Under the pieces are notes generated by a model, which saw only the letters and a program-made list of their open reading frames with translations, was not told the origin of the DNA and ran no database searches. Positions 34,341 to 42,791 of a DNA stretch of 64,000 nucleotides are shown here, one piece after another; within the stretch, counting starts at the first letter, position 1; the number at the start of each line of letters is the position of its first letter. The stretch covers positions 3,534,001 through 3,598,000 of the forward strand of contig NZ_JARUBP010000001.1 of the NCBI RefSeq assembly GCF_029626225.1, given 5' to 3'. A program made the translations under genes and the position numbers. The stretch is from Asanoa sp. WMMD1127 (GTDB lineage: Bacteria > Actinomycetota > Actinomycetes > Mycobacteriales > Micromonosporaceae).

Positions 34341-35764
34341 GCCGCCGCCCGCACGTCTGCATAGAGCGCCCGGTAGGCCGCGAGCATCCGGTCCACGGTG
34401 AAGTGCTCCAGGGCGCGGGACCGGCCGTGCGCGCCCAGCGCCCGCCGCCGCTCCCGGTCGCCGAGCAGGTCCAGGCAGGCGCGGCCGAGCGCGACCGGAT
34501 CACCCGGCGGCACGATCACGCCGGCGCTGCCGACCACCTCGGGCACCCCGCCGACGTCGGTGCTCACCGTCGGCCGGCCACACATCATGGCCTCGATCAC
34601 GGTGTACGGCAGCCCCTCCGAGATGCTGGACAGCGCGACCACGTGCCCGTCGGCGTACGCCTGCCGGCTGCTCGTCACCGGCCCCGACAGGTCGACGGCC
34701 GCCCGCAGGCCCAGCCGTTCGATGAGGGCGAGGCAGCTGGCCGCGTACTCCCGGCCGGTCTCCGGCACCGGGCCCGCCAGTCGCAGCCGAGCGAGCGGTT
34801 CGGCGTCGCGGACCGTGCGCATCGCCCGGATCAGCGTGTGGAGGTCCTTGAGCGGGTCGATGCGGCCGACCCAGGTGACCGTCGGCACGGTGGGCTCGGT
34901 GGCCAGCGGCGGGTAGCGCAGCGGCTCGACCCCGTTGGGCACCACGACGACCTTGGCCGGATGGGCGCCGTGCCGCAGCTCCCAGCGCTGGTTGAACCGG
35001 CTGACCGCGGCGACCAGCGCGGCCTCCGCATAGCCGAGCCGGGCCAGCGCGCGATAGAAGCGCAACAGGACGGTCTTGACCGCGACGGGCAGCTGACCGC
35101 CGTACTCCAGATAGCGTTCCCGCAGGTAGACGCCGTGCTCGGTGAGCAGGAACGGCGTGCCGGCCCGCCATTTCGCGGCGAGCGCGACCAGCACCGGCAG
35201 GCCGGCCGCGGCCGGATGGCAGAGATCCACCTTCGGCGTCGCGTACGCCAGCGGGCGCACCGCGTGCTCGAGCAGCACCGCGGCGGCCCGGGCGTCGCGC
35301 AGCGAGAGGCGGGGGAGCGGCGGCCGGCCGGCCGACGGCCCGGCGGACGCCTGCCACGCGTCGAGCAGCACCTCGGCGAGCTCCGCGCCGAACAGCGGGT
35401 GGGCGCCGTCGCCGGACAGCTCGGTGAGCCGGCGCAGTCCGTCGGCGAACATGCCGGCGCTGTGCGGCCCGTCGCCGAGCAGCCCGCGGCAGAGCAGCAC
35501 GGCCGCGGCGGAGGCGGCGCGCCGGCGCCGGTGCCGCGCGATCCGGCCGGAGGCGGTGACCGGGCGGTCCCACACCGGGTACGTGTCGACGGCGGTGACC
35601 GAGGGCGGCACCGGGTAGGCGGGTTCGCGCGCTCCACCGTGGCCGGTGAGCGCGACGACGTGGAACTCGTGTCCGGCGAGTCCGTTGAGGATCTGGTGGC
35701 ACCAGGTGCCGACGCCTCCGGGCGCGTACGGGTAGGTGCCTTCGTTGATCAGTGCGACGCGCAC
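34337..35764 (-). CDS. pelF: PelF-like GT4-family glycosyltransferase
   Basis: A 475-aa cytosolic glycosyltransferase. The N-terminal VALINEGTYPYAPGGVGTWC and HEFHVVALTG match the DUF3492 domain that defines PelF. The C-terminal half is a GT-B/GT4 domain (NGVEPLRYPP; VTWVGRIDPLKDLHTLI; SISEGLPYTVIEAMMCGRP, holding the E-x7-E type sugar-nucleotide motif). PelF builds the Pel polymer from UDP-N-acetylhexosamine in proteobacteria. GTG 35764 has GGAG upstream; earlier in-frame codons lack support. It is the first gene of a three-gene overlapping unit. Confidence 0.8.
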   Translation of the reverse strand: MRVALINEGTYPYAPGGVGTWCHQILNGLAGHEFHVVALTGHGGAREPAYPVPPSVTAVDTYPVWDRPVTASGRIARHRRRRAASAAAVLLCRGLLGDGPHSAGMFADGLRRLTELSGDGAHPLFGAELAEVLLDAWQASAGPSAGRPPLPRLSLRDARAAAVLLEHAVRPLAYATPKVDLCHPAAAGLPVLVALAAKWRAGTPFLLTEHGVYLRERYLEYGGQLPVAVKTVLLRFYRALARLGYAEAALVAAVSRFNQRWELRHGAHPAKVVVVPNGVEPLRYPPLATEPTVPTVTWVGRIDPLKDLHTLIRAMRTVRDAEPLARLRLAGPVPETGREYAASCLALIERLGLRAAVDLSGPVTSSRQAYADGHVVALSSISEGLPYTVIEAMMCGRPTVSTDVGGVPEVVGSAGVIVPPGDPVALGRACLDLLGDRERRRALGAHGRSRALEHFTVDRMLAAYRALYADVRAAA

Positions 35765-35869
35765 GACGGGACTCCGTGCGCCGCGGCGGCGGCGGTCTGG
35801 GTCATGCAGAAGGCAACGACCCACCGGCGCGCCGACGGCCGCCCTGTCGACTAGGCGACAGCTATGTCA

Positions 35870-36673
35870 CTACCGCACGGAACCGAACAGCTGCGTCCAG
35901 TACGGGCTGCCGTCCGACGCCTTCGCGAGCCCGATGCCGATCGCCTTCGCGTCGCAGTTGAGGATGTTGGCGCGGTGGCCGGGGCTGTTCATCCAGCCGT
36001 CCATCACCGACGCGGCGTCGCGGTAGCCCATGGCCACGTTCTCGCCGATCGCGTTGTCGTAGCCCTGCGCCCGCGCCCGGTCCCACGGCGTGCTGCCGTT
36101 GCTGCCGTCGTGCGACATCTTGTTGTGCTCGGCCTGGTCCTGGCTGTGCAGCTGGGCGGCCTTGGTGAGCTTGGCGTTGACCGTCACCGCGCCGCAGCCG
36201 TTGCTCGCCCGCTGCTTGTTGACCTCGGTGAGCACCTTGGCCTGCTCGGTGCCGCCCGCGCCGCTGGTCGAGACCGTCGTACCGCTGTCGGTCGTCCGCT
36301 TCCGGGTCGGCGACGCGGTGGTCTTCTTCGGCGCGGGGGTGGTCCTGCGCGCCGTCGGCTTCGGTGACGGCGACGGTGGCGCGGTCGTGGGGGCGGCCGT
36401 CGGCGACGGCTCGGACAGCGTCTCGTCTCCGTAGGCGCTGTCCGGGCCGTCCTCGATGCCGCCGGAGTCGGCGTCGAGAGCACCCTCGCCCGGGCCGGCG
36501 ATGGCGCCTTGGGTCGAACTGTGGGAGGTGCCGACAAAGCTCGAGGGCAACAGTGCCGCCCCGGCGCCCAGGCCACCTAGAATGATCATGACCACGAACG
36601 CCAGGCCGAGGGGGCCGAACGTACGCCGCGGGTCGCGGTGCTTACCCGCACCGAGGTGCTCGGTGTCCTGCAC
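35870..36673 (-). CDS. CAP-domain (SCP/PR1-like) membrane-anchored protein
   Basis: A 267-aa protein with one N-terminal membrane helix (GPLGLAFVVMIILGGLGAGA), a Ser/Thr/Pro/Lys-rich linker of about 100 residues, and a C-terminal CAP domain of about 120 residues. The CAP domain contains LHSQDQAEHNKMSHDGSN, the cavity residues His and Glu (ENVAMGYRDAASVMDGWMNS) and SPGHRANILN. Bacterial CAP proteins are secreted or surface proteins of mostly unknown activity. GTG 36673 was chosen for its strong TAGGAGGG site; the ATG 24 nt upstream has none. It lies about 100 nt before the Pel-like genes on the same strand. Confidence 0.9.
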   Translation of the reverse strand: MQDTEHLGAGKHRDPRRTFGPLGLAFVVMIILGGLGAGAALLPSSFVGTSHSSTQGAIAGPGEGALDADSGGIEDGPDSAYGDETLSEPSPTAAPTTAPPSPSPKPTARRTTPAPKKTTASPTRKRTTDSGTTVSTSGAGGTEQAKVLTEVNKQRASNGCGAVTVNAKLTKAAQLHSQDQAEHNKMSHDGSNGSTPWDRARAQGYDNAIGENVAMGYRDAASVMDGWMNSPGHRANILNCDAKAIGIGLAKASDGSPYWTQLFGSVR

Positions 36674-36689
36674 CCGGTCCCTCCTAACG

Positions 36690-36705
36690 CGACCCATTCG
36701 GGTCG
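36690..36705 (-). promoter_or_regulatory. Leader hairpin upstream of the CAP gene
   Basis: cgaccc (36690-36695) and gggtcg (36700-36705) form a 6-bp stem with a 4-nt loop, between a TATAGC -10 candidate (minus strand, around 36735) and the AGGAGG ribosome site. It may be an operator or an mRNA hairpin. Confidence 0.35.
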
Positions 36706-36939
36706 AACCTGTTGCATCAAGCCGTCGGGGACGCTATACGCGACCTGCTGAATCGGGCAATCTGCCTAAGGAATTCCTAAGGCTTTCTTGTTGCGCTTGA
36801 CGAACGCGGGCCGCAGGCGGAACATGGAGGTGTCGCCAGTCGCGCCCGATCGTGCCCACTTGTGCCCGTGGGCAGACGTCGCGAGGCATTGGGCGCGCGT
36901 TGGCCGGCCATTTCCGGCTGCGCATTACAAGGAGACGAT

Positions 36940-37134
36940 ATGGCGAAGGCCCTCTACGGCCACGTGGGTTCCGCGCCGGACCGGCGCCTGCTCGACGAGG
37001 TCACCCGATTGCGTGCCCGGGTTCAGGCACTGGAGTTCGAGATCACCCGGTTGCGGGCCGAGAACGACCGGCTCGCGGCGGCGGCGGCCGAAGCAGATGG
37101 TCTGCTCCGGCTTCCGGAACCCGCTCTGACCTGA
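36940..37134 (+). CDS. Small leucine-zipper-like coiled-coil protein upstream of smc
   Basis: A 64-aa protein, AKALYGHVGSAPDRRLLDEV followed by a continuous heptad pattern (LRARVQALEFEITRLRAEND). It is predicted to form a short parallel coiled coil, with no membrane segment. The ATG has AAGGAGACGAT. A T-tract terminator follows. I recognise it only as a small actinobacterial coiled-coil protein of unknown function; its place beside smc may be historical rather than functional. Confidence 0.75.
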   Translation: MAKALYGHVGSAPDRRLLDEVTRLRARVQALEFEITRLRAENDRLAAAAAEADGLLRLPEPALT

Positions 37135-37170
37135 TCTCGGGCACCGCACAACCCGCACGCACCACCAGAA

Positions 37171-37206
37171 GCGCGCCGCCACGTATGTGTCGGCGCGCAG
37201 CTTTTT
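37171..37206 (+). terminator. Intrinsic terminator with T-tract
   Basis: gcgcgccg (37171-37178) pairs with cggcgcgc (37191-37198), followed by agcttttt. It is the only classical hairpin plus T-run seen in the window, and lies 36 nt after the small coiled-coil gene. Confidence 0.75.
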
Positions 37207-37290
37207 GCCCTCTCGGCGTGTCGCCCGCATCACCCCAGGTGGGCCCCCATACTGCCGGGAAGCCCCCCGGGCTGGTCCGGACCGGCGGGA

Positions 37291-37296
37291 TACGCT
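37291..37296 (+). promoter_or_regulatory. Candidate smc -10 element
   Basis: TACGCT lies about 55 nt before the smc GTG. That leaves a leader of about 50 nt that ends in the GAGG ribosome site. No convincing -35 is seen. Confidence 0.35.
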
Positions 37297-37352
37297 TCAG
37301 CTGGACACCCACGTAGCCCCGACGGCGGGCCGTCGGACGAGGATTCGATTAG

Positions 37353-40300
37353 GTGCATCTCAAGAGCTTGACCGTGAAGGGCTTCAAGTCCTTCGCCTCC
37401 GCGACCACGTTGCGGCTGGAGCCGGGCATCACCTGCGTCGTGGGGCCCAACGGCTCCGGCAAGTCCAACGTGGTCGACGCCATCTCGTGGGTGCTCGGCG
37501 AGCAGGGCGCCAAGGCCCTGCGCGGCGGCAAGATGGAAGACGTGATCTTCGCCGGCACCGCCGGCCGGGCGCCGCTGGGCCGCGCCGAGGTCACCCTGAC
37601 GATCGACAACGGCGACGGCGCGCTGCCGATCGACTACACCGAGGTGTCGATCACCCGCCGGATGTTCCGCTCCGGCGAGAGCGAATACGAGATCAACGGC
37701 AACTCCTGCCGCCTGCTCGACATCCAGGAGCTGCTCAGCGACTCCGGCATCGGCCGCGAGATGCACGTGATCGTCGGCCAGGGCCAGCTCGACGCCGTCC
37801 TGCACGCCAAGCCGGAGGACCGCCGGGCGTTCATCGAGGAGGCGGCCGGCGTACTCAAGCACCGCAAGCGCAAGGAAAAGGCGCTGCGGAAGCTCGACGC
37901 GATGCAGACCAACCTCAACCGGCTGACCGACCTCACCGCCGAGCTGCGCCGCCAGCTCAAGCCGCTGGGCAAGCAGGCCGAGGTGGCCCGGCGCGCGGCC
38001 GGCATCCAGGCCGACCTGCGCGACGCCCGGCTGCGGCTGCTCGCCGACGACCTGCACACGCTGCGGACGACGCTCGACAAGGAGATCGCCGACGAGGCGG
38101 CCCTGCGGGAGCGGCGCGAATACGTCGAGGACGAGCACGAGCAGGTGCAGCGCCGCCTGGCCCAGCTGGAAGCCGCGCTGGCCGAGGACGCGCCGCTGCT
38201 CGCCGCCGCCCAGGACGCCTGGTACAAGCTCTCCGCGCTGCAGGAGCGGTTCCGCTCCACCGAGCAGCTGGCCAGCGAGCGGCTGCGCCACCTGAGCGCC
38301 ACCCCCGACGACGAGCGCCCCGGCCGCGACCCGGACGAGCTGGCCGCCGAGTCGGAGCGGGTGCGGGCCCAGGAGGACAAGCTCCGCGCGGCGCTCAAGG
38401 ACGACCAGACCCACCTCGCCGAGGCCGTCGAGTCCCGGCAGGCGCTGGAACGCCAGCTCGCCGCGGCCGAGCAGGCGCTGCGGGCCGCCGCCAAGGCCAT
38501 CGCCGACCGCCGCGAGGGCCTGGCCAAGCTGACCGGCCAGGTCAACGCCGCCCGCGCGCGGGCCGGCAGCGGTGGCGAGGAGATCGAGCGGCTGGCCGCC
38601 GCCCACGCCGACGCCCAGGCCCGGTCGCAGCGGGCCCAGGCCGAGGTCGAGGCCGTGGCCGCCGAGTCGTCGGAGGCCGACCTGGCCGACGCCGACCTGG
38701 ACGCCCGCCACGACGAGGCGGTCGCCGCGCACGAGGCGGCCGCGGCCGAGGTGCGCGAGCTGACCAACCGGGAACGGGTCGCCGAGAAGGACGCGGCGAC
38801 CTGGAAGGCCCGCGAGGAGGCGCTCTCGCTCGGCCTGCGCCGCAAGGACGGCGCCGGCGCGCTGCTCGGCCGGGCCGACCAGGTGCCCGGCCTGCTCGGC
38901 AGCCTCGCCGGCATGCTCACCGTCGAGCCCGGCCACGAGGCCGCGCTGGCCGCCGCGCTCGGCGCGCTGGCCGACGCGGTCGCGGTCGCCGGCGTCGACG
39001 AGGCCGCCGAGGCCATGCGCTACCTCAAGATCCAGGATGCCGGCCGCGCGGCGCTGCTGGTCGGCACGCCCGCCGGCCCCGGCATGATCGGCTCGCCCGA
39101 CGCGCTGCGTCCGGCGCTGCCCGACGGCGCGCGCTGGGCGCCCGACGTGGTCCGCTGCGACGACCGGATCCGGCCCGCGGTGCACTGGGCGCTGCGCGAC
39201 GTGATCCTCACCGACGGCCTCGAGTCGGCCACCCGGGCCGTGGCGGCCAACCCGCAACTGCGGGCGGTCACGCCGGACGGCGACGTGGTCGGCGCCTATG
39301 CGGCCGCGGGCGGGTCGGCCAAGGCGCAGAGCTTCATCGAGCTGCAGGCCGCGGTCGACGAGGCGGCGGCCAACCGGTCGCGGGCCGAGGAACAGATCGA
39401 CGAGCTGCGTACGCGACTGGCCACCGCCCGGGCCGCGGTCGCCACCCGCAAGGAGGCCGTGCAGGTCACCGAGCGGGAGAAGCGGGCGGCCGAGGGGCAG
39501 CGCAACGCCGCCGCCCGCCGGCTGGCCGAGCTCGGCGCCGCCGCCCGCTCCGCCGCGGCCGAGACCGAGCGGCTGGGCGCCTCCCGGGCCCGCGCCGAGG
39601 AGGCCCGCGAGCGCGACCTGACCACGCTGGCCGAGCTGGAGACCCGGCTCGAGCTGGCCGAGACGACCCCGATCGACGAGGAGCCGTCGACCGAGGAGCG
39701 CGACCAGTTGGCCGCGATGGTCCCCCAGGCCCGGCAGAACGAGATGGAGGTGCGGCTCGCGGTCCGCACTGCCGAGGAACGGGTGTCGTCGATCGCCGGC
39801 CGGGCCGAGTCGCTGGCCCGCCAGGCCGCCGCCGAGCGGGCCGCCCGCGAGCGCGCCGCCGCCCGCCGGGCCGCCCGGGTGCGCGGCGCCGGCATCGCCC
39901 GCGCGGTCGAGATCGGGGCCCGTGAGGCGCTGGCGCGGGTCGCGGTGTCGCTGGCCGCGGCCGAGGAGACCCGCGACGCCGTCGCGGCCGCCCGGTCCGC
40001 CCGAGAAGCCGAGTTCCAGGAGGTACGCGCGGCGGCGAAGCGGCTCTCGGCCGACCTGGAGCGGCTGACCAGCGAGGTCCACCGCGACGAGGTGGCCCGG
40101 GCCGAGCAGCGGATGCGGATCGAGCAGCTGGAGATCAAGGCCGCGGAGGACTTCTCCCTCGACGTCGAGACGCTGGTCGCCGAGTACGGGCCGGCGCAGC
40201 CCGTACCCCCGACGCAGGTGGCTCTTGCCGCCGCGTCCGCCGCCGGCGAGCCGGAGCCCGAGGCGCTGCCCTATGACCGGCCGACCCAGGAGAAGCGGGC

Positions 40301-40931
40301 CGCCAAGGCCGACCGGGAGCTGGCTCTGCTGGGCAAGGTCAACCCGTTGGCGCTGGAGGAGTTCGCGGCCCTGGAGGAGCGCTTCAAGTTCCTCTCGGAC
40401 CAGCTCGAGGACCTCAAGAACACCCGCCGTGACCTGCTGACCGTGGTCAAGGACGTCGACGACCGGATCCTCGAGGTGTTCACCAGCGCCTACCACGACA
40501 CGGCGCGGGAGTTCGAGAAGGTCTTCACGGTGCTGTTCCCGGGCGGCGAGGGCCGGCTGGTGCTCACCGACCCCGAGGACATGCTGACCACCGGCGTCGA
40601 GGTCGAGGCGCGGCCGCCGGGCAAGAAGATCAAGCGGCTGTCGCTGCTGTCGGGTGGCGAGCGCTCGCTGACCGCGGTGGCCATGCTGGTCGCGATCTTC
40701 CGGGCCCGGCCGAGCCCGTTCTACATCATGGACGAGGTGGAGGCGGCGCTCGACGACGTCAACCTCGGCCGCTTGATCACGCTGATGGCCCAGCTCCGCG
40801 AGAAGAGCCAGCTGATCATCATCACCCACCAGAAGCGCACGATGGAGGTCGCCGACGCCCTCTACGGCGTCACCATGCGTAACGGCGTCACCGAAGTGAT
40901 CAGCCAGCGCCTGGCCAGCGAGGAGGACTGA
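37353..40931 (+). CDS. smc: Chromosome segregation protein SMC
   Basis: SMC with ScpA/B organises and segregates the chromosome. The 1192-aa protein has the head with Walker A GPNGSGKSN near residue 32, a first long coiled coil (about 170-480), a hinge (about 490-650), a second coiled coil, then the signature LSGGERSL near 1098 and Walker B FYIMDEVEAALDD near 1125. HLKSLTVKGFKSFA is the canonical start. GTG follows GAGGATTCGATTAG. Its last base is the first base of the HAD gene ATG. Confidence 0.98.
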   Translation: MHLKSLTVKGFKSFASATTLRLEPGITCVVGPNGSGKSNVVDAISWVLGEQGAKALRGGKMEDVIFAGTAGRAPLGRAEVTLTIDNGDGALPIDYTEVSITRRMFRSGESEYEINGNSCRLLDIQELLSDSGIGREMHVIVGQGQLDAVLHAKPEDRRAFIEEAAGVLKHRKRKEKALRKLDAMQTNLNRLTDLTAELRRQLKPLGKQAEVARRAAGIQADLRDARLRLLADDLHTLRTTLDKEIADEAALRERREYVEDEHEQVQRRLAQLEAALAEDAPLLAAAQDAWYKLSALQERFRSTEQLASERLRHLSATPDDERPGRDPDELAAESERVRAQEDKLRAALKDDQTHLAEAVESRQALERQLAAAEQALRAAAKAIADRREGLAKLTGQVNAARARAGSGGEEIERLAAAHADAQARSQRAQAEVEAVAAESSEADLADADLDARHDEAVAAHEAAAAEVRELTNRERVAEKDAATWKAREEALSLGLRRKDGAGALLGRADQVPGLLGSLAGMLTVEPGHEAALAAALGALADAVAVAGVDEAAEAMRYLKIQDAGRAALLVGTPAGPGMIGSPDALRPALPDGARWAPDVVRCDDRIRPAVHWALRDVILTDGLESATRAVAANPQLRAVTPDGDVVGAYAAAGGSAKAQSFIELQAAVDEAAANRSRAEEQIDELRTRLATARAAVATRKEAVQVTEREKRAAEGQRNAAARRLAELGAAARSAAAETERLGASRARAEEARERDLTTLAELETRLELAETTPIDEEPSTEERDQLAAMVPQARQNEMEVRLAVRTAEERVSSIAGRAESLARQAAAERAARERAAARRAARVRGAGIARAVEIGAREALARVAVSLAAAEETRDAVAAARSAREAEFQEVRAAAKRLSADLERLTSEVHRDEVARAEQRMRIEQLEIKAAEDFSLDVETLVAEYGPAQPVPPTQVALAAASAAGEPEPEALPYDRPTQEKRAAKADRELALLGKVNPLALEEFAALEERFKFLSDQLEDLKNTRRDLLTVVKDVDDRILEVFTSAYHDTAREFEKVFTVLFPGGEGRLVLTDPEDMLTTGVEVEARPPGKKIKRLSLLSGGERSLTAVAMLVAIFRARPSPFYIMDEVEAALDDVNLGRLITLMAQLREKSQLIIITHQKRTMEVADALYGVTMRNGVTEVISQRLASEED

Positions 40932-41548
40932 TGCGGCCGAAGGCCACCGCGCTGCTGGTCGACCTGGACGGCACCTTGCGGCGCTGGGACCCGGACGTGA
41001 TCCACGGCATCGAGGCGGCACACGACCTCAAACCCGGATCGCTGTACGCGGCCGCGATGGACTGGTCCCGCCTCATGCCGGCGATCATCGGCGAGATCAC
41101 CCACGACGAGTGGGCCGACGTGATCGCCGCGGACCTGACCGAGCAGACCGGCGACCCGGACCGGGCCCGGGCGGCGGTCAAGGAGTGGGAGAACTACCGC
41201 GGCACGGTCGAGCCGGGCCTGCTGCAGCTGGTCCGCGACGCCCGCGCGGCCGGCATCCGGGTCGGCCTGGCCACCAACGCCACCGACCTGCTGCCGACCG
41301 ATCTGCGGACGCTGGGGCTGGCCGACGAGTTCGACGTGGTGATCAACTCGTCGGAGCTGCGGATCCCGAAGCCGGCGCCGGAGTATTTCGGCGCCGCCTG
41401 CCTGGCCCTGCACACCGCGCCGAGCCATGTGCTCTTCGTCGACGACAGCGACCGGTTCGTGCGCGGCGCCCGCGCGGCGGGCCTGGCTGCCCACCGGTGG
41501 ACGGGCCCGTCCGACCTTCCCTACCTGCGCGCCGCCCTCGATTTGTAG
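40931..41548 (+). CDS. HAD-superfamily hydrolase
   Basis: A 205-aa haloacid-dehalogenase-like phosphatase. Motif I is LLVDLDGTLRRWD with the nucleophilic Asp, motif II is VGLATNATD, motif III Lys is in RIPKPAPEYFG and motif IV is LFVDDSDRF. A helical cap lies between motifs I and II. The substrate is unknown. The ATG overlaps the smc stop. Confidence 0.9.
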   Translation: MRPKATALLVDLDGTLRRWDPDVIHGIEAAHDLKPGSLYAAAMDWSRLMPAIIGEITHDEWADVIAADLTEQTGDPDRARAAVKEWENYRGTVEPGLLQLVRDARAAGIRVGLATNATDLLPTDLRTLGLADEFDVVINSSELRIPKPAPEYFGAACLALHTAPSHVLFVDDSDRFVRGARAAGLAAHRWTGPSDLPYLRAALDL

Positions 41549-41635
41549 CTCGACTCGCTGATTCCCTCGAAGTTGGCACACTCCCGTCCTTCAATGGGCA
41601 TGCGGTGCGGCATGTAGCCCTCTATGCTTGTCGAT

Positions 41636-41914
41636 ATGGGCAAGACGACGATCAGTGTCGAATCCGGCGTTCGCGATCGACTAGCGGCGTGGGCCGCTCG
41701 GCATGGTCGTTCTATGGGGGAGGAGATTGAGGTGTTGTTGGAGATCGCTGAAGAACACGAGTTCTGGGAGAAGGTGTCGGCTGGCTATGCCAACGGCTAT
41801 GCCGGCGGGAACGACGATGAGTATCCGGAGTACGCCCATCTAGGCCCGGTCGGTCCGATCCCGCCGCCGCCGGAGATGGTCGACGACATTCCGTTGACCG
41901 TGCATGACCGGTGA
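41636..41914 (+). CDS. Ribbon-helix-helix-like antitoxin (MazE-type)
   Basis: A 92-aa protein: the N-terminal GKTTISVESGVRDRLAAWAA and HGRSMGEEIEVLLEIA form a ribbon-helix-helix pattern, and the C-terminal half is acidic and Pro-rich, typical of a toxin-binding tail. TATGCT at 41623-41628 lies 7 nt before the ATG (leaderless pattern). The stop overlaps the toxin GTG. Base composition is a little lower in GC than the neighbours, fitting a mobile toxin-antitoxin cassette. Confidence 0.82.
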   Translation: MGKTTISVESGVRDRLAAWAARHGRSMGEEIEVLLEIAEEHEFWEKVSAGYANGYAGGNDDEYPEYAHLGPVGPIPPPPEMVDDIPLTVHDR

Positions 41915-42255
41915 GGGCGGGCGCAATCTACATCGCTGACCTCGGCCAGGCGCGGGTCCGTGGTGCCGAGCAGGGTGGCGTCCGACCGGTTCTGGTCGTG
42001 CACGGCCACGACTACGAGCGCATTCCGAATCTCGCGCTGGTTTGTCCATTTACGACCACTCACCGCGGCGTCCCCAACCACGTCAGCGTGGCTCCGAACG
42101 CCGACAACGGCCTGGTCGCCCGCTCATTCGTCATGACCGAGCAGGTCCGGGCGATCGACACGCGATTTATTCGCCAGCACGTCGGCAGCCTCGCGCCGAG
42201 CGTACTAGCCGAGGTGCTCACCATTCTCACCGGGCGACTACTCGCCCGACGCTGA
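41911..42255 (+). CDS. mazF: PemK/MazF-family endoribonuclease toxin
   Basis: MazF-type toxins cut mRNA and halt growth when not bound by antitoxin. The 114-aa product shows the family opening GAIYIADLGQ, the RPVLVVHGHDYERIPNLALV strand pair with the conserved Arg-Pro, TTTHRGVPNHV and the SFVMTEQVRAIDTRFI segment. The GTG start overlaps the antitoxin stop, the standard autoregulated operon arrangement. Confidence 0.9.
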   Translation: MRAGAIYIADLGQARVRGAEQGGVRPVLVVHGHDYERIPNLALVCPFTTTHRGVPNHVSVAPNADNGLVARSFVMTEQVRAIDTRFIRQHVGSLAPSVLAEVLTILTGRLLARR

Positions 42256-42268
42256 ACGCGCGCGTCAG

Positions 42269-42784
42269 TCAGTCGCCGGTGGTGCCGTCGAGGGCTTCGC
42301 GGAGCAGGTCGGCGTGGCCGTTGTGGCGGGCGTACTCCTCGATCATGTGGGTGTAGACCCAGCGCACGTTGATCGTGCGGTGGTGGGTCGTGTCGAAGGT
42401 GTGGTCGAGCGACAGGTCCGCCGCCAGGGCGTCGGCCTTGGCGCACTCGTCGCGGAACGTCGCGAAGTCCGCCTCGGCCGACGCCGCCGTGCCGTCGTCG
42501 AAGTCGCCGTCCGGGTTGTCGTCGGTGTAGAAGAGGCTCTCGTAGGCAACGCCGGCCGCGCGGTGGAACCAGCTGCGTTCGACCGCGGCCATGTGCCGGA
42601 CCAGCCCGAGCAGGCTCAGCGTCGACGGCGCCACCGGCTGCGCGCACAGCTGCTCGCCGGTCAGGCCGGCGCACTTCCAGAGCAGCGTGTCGCGGTGCCA
42701 GTCGAGCCAGCCTTGCAGCATGGTGCGCTCGTCGGCGACGTAGGGCTCGGAGCGGCGTTCGATATCAGGGGCAACCCAGGTCAT
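42269..42784 (-). CDS. DinB-family (DUF664) protein
   Basis: A 171-aa four-helix-bundle protein of the DinB/YfiT metalloenzyme superfamily. Potential metal-binding His are in LGLVRHMAAVERSWF and THMIEEYARHNGHADLLR. Actinobacterial members may use mycothiol as a thiol cofactor (family knowledge). The DDNPDGDFDDGTAASAEADF insert fits the DUF664 subgroup. The substrate is unknown. It follows the PhoD gene by 7 nt. Confidence 0.88.
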   Translation of the reverse strand: MTWVAPDIERRSEPYVADERTMLQGWLDWHRDTLLWKCAGLTGEQLCAQPVAPSTLSLLGLVRHMAAVERSWFHRAAGVAYESLFYTDDNPDGDFDDGTAASAEADFATFRDECAKADALAADLSLDHTFDTTHHRTINVRWVYTHMIEEYARHNGHADLLREALDGTTGD

Positions 42785-42791
42785 CGGGGCA

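Noticed and set aside
37187-41021. Very long open frames (over 900 codons) on both strands across smc
   Set aside because: They are Arg/Gly/Pro-rich shadows created by third-position GC bias. The real SMC frame has all motifs and normal composition.
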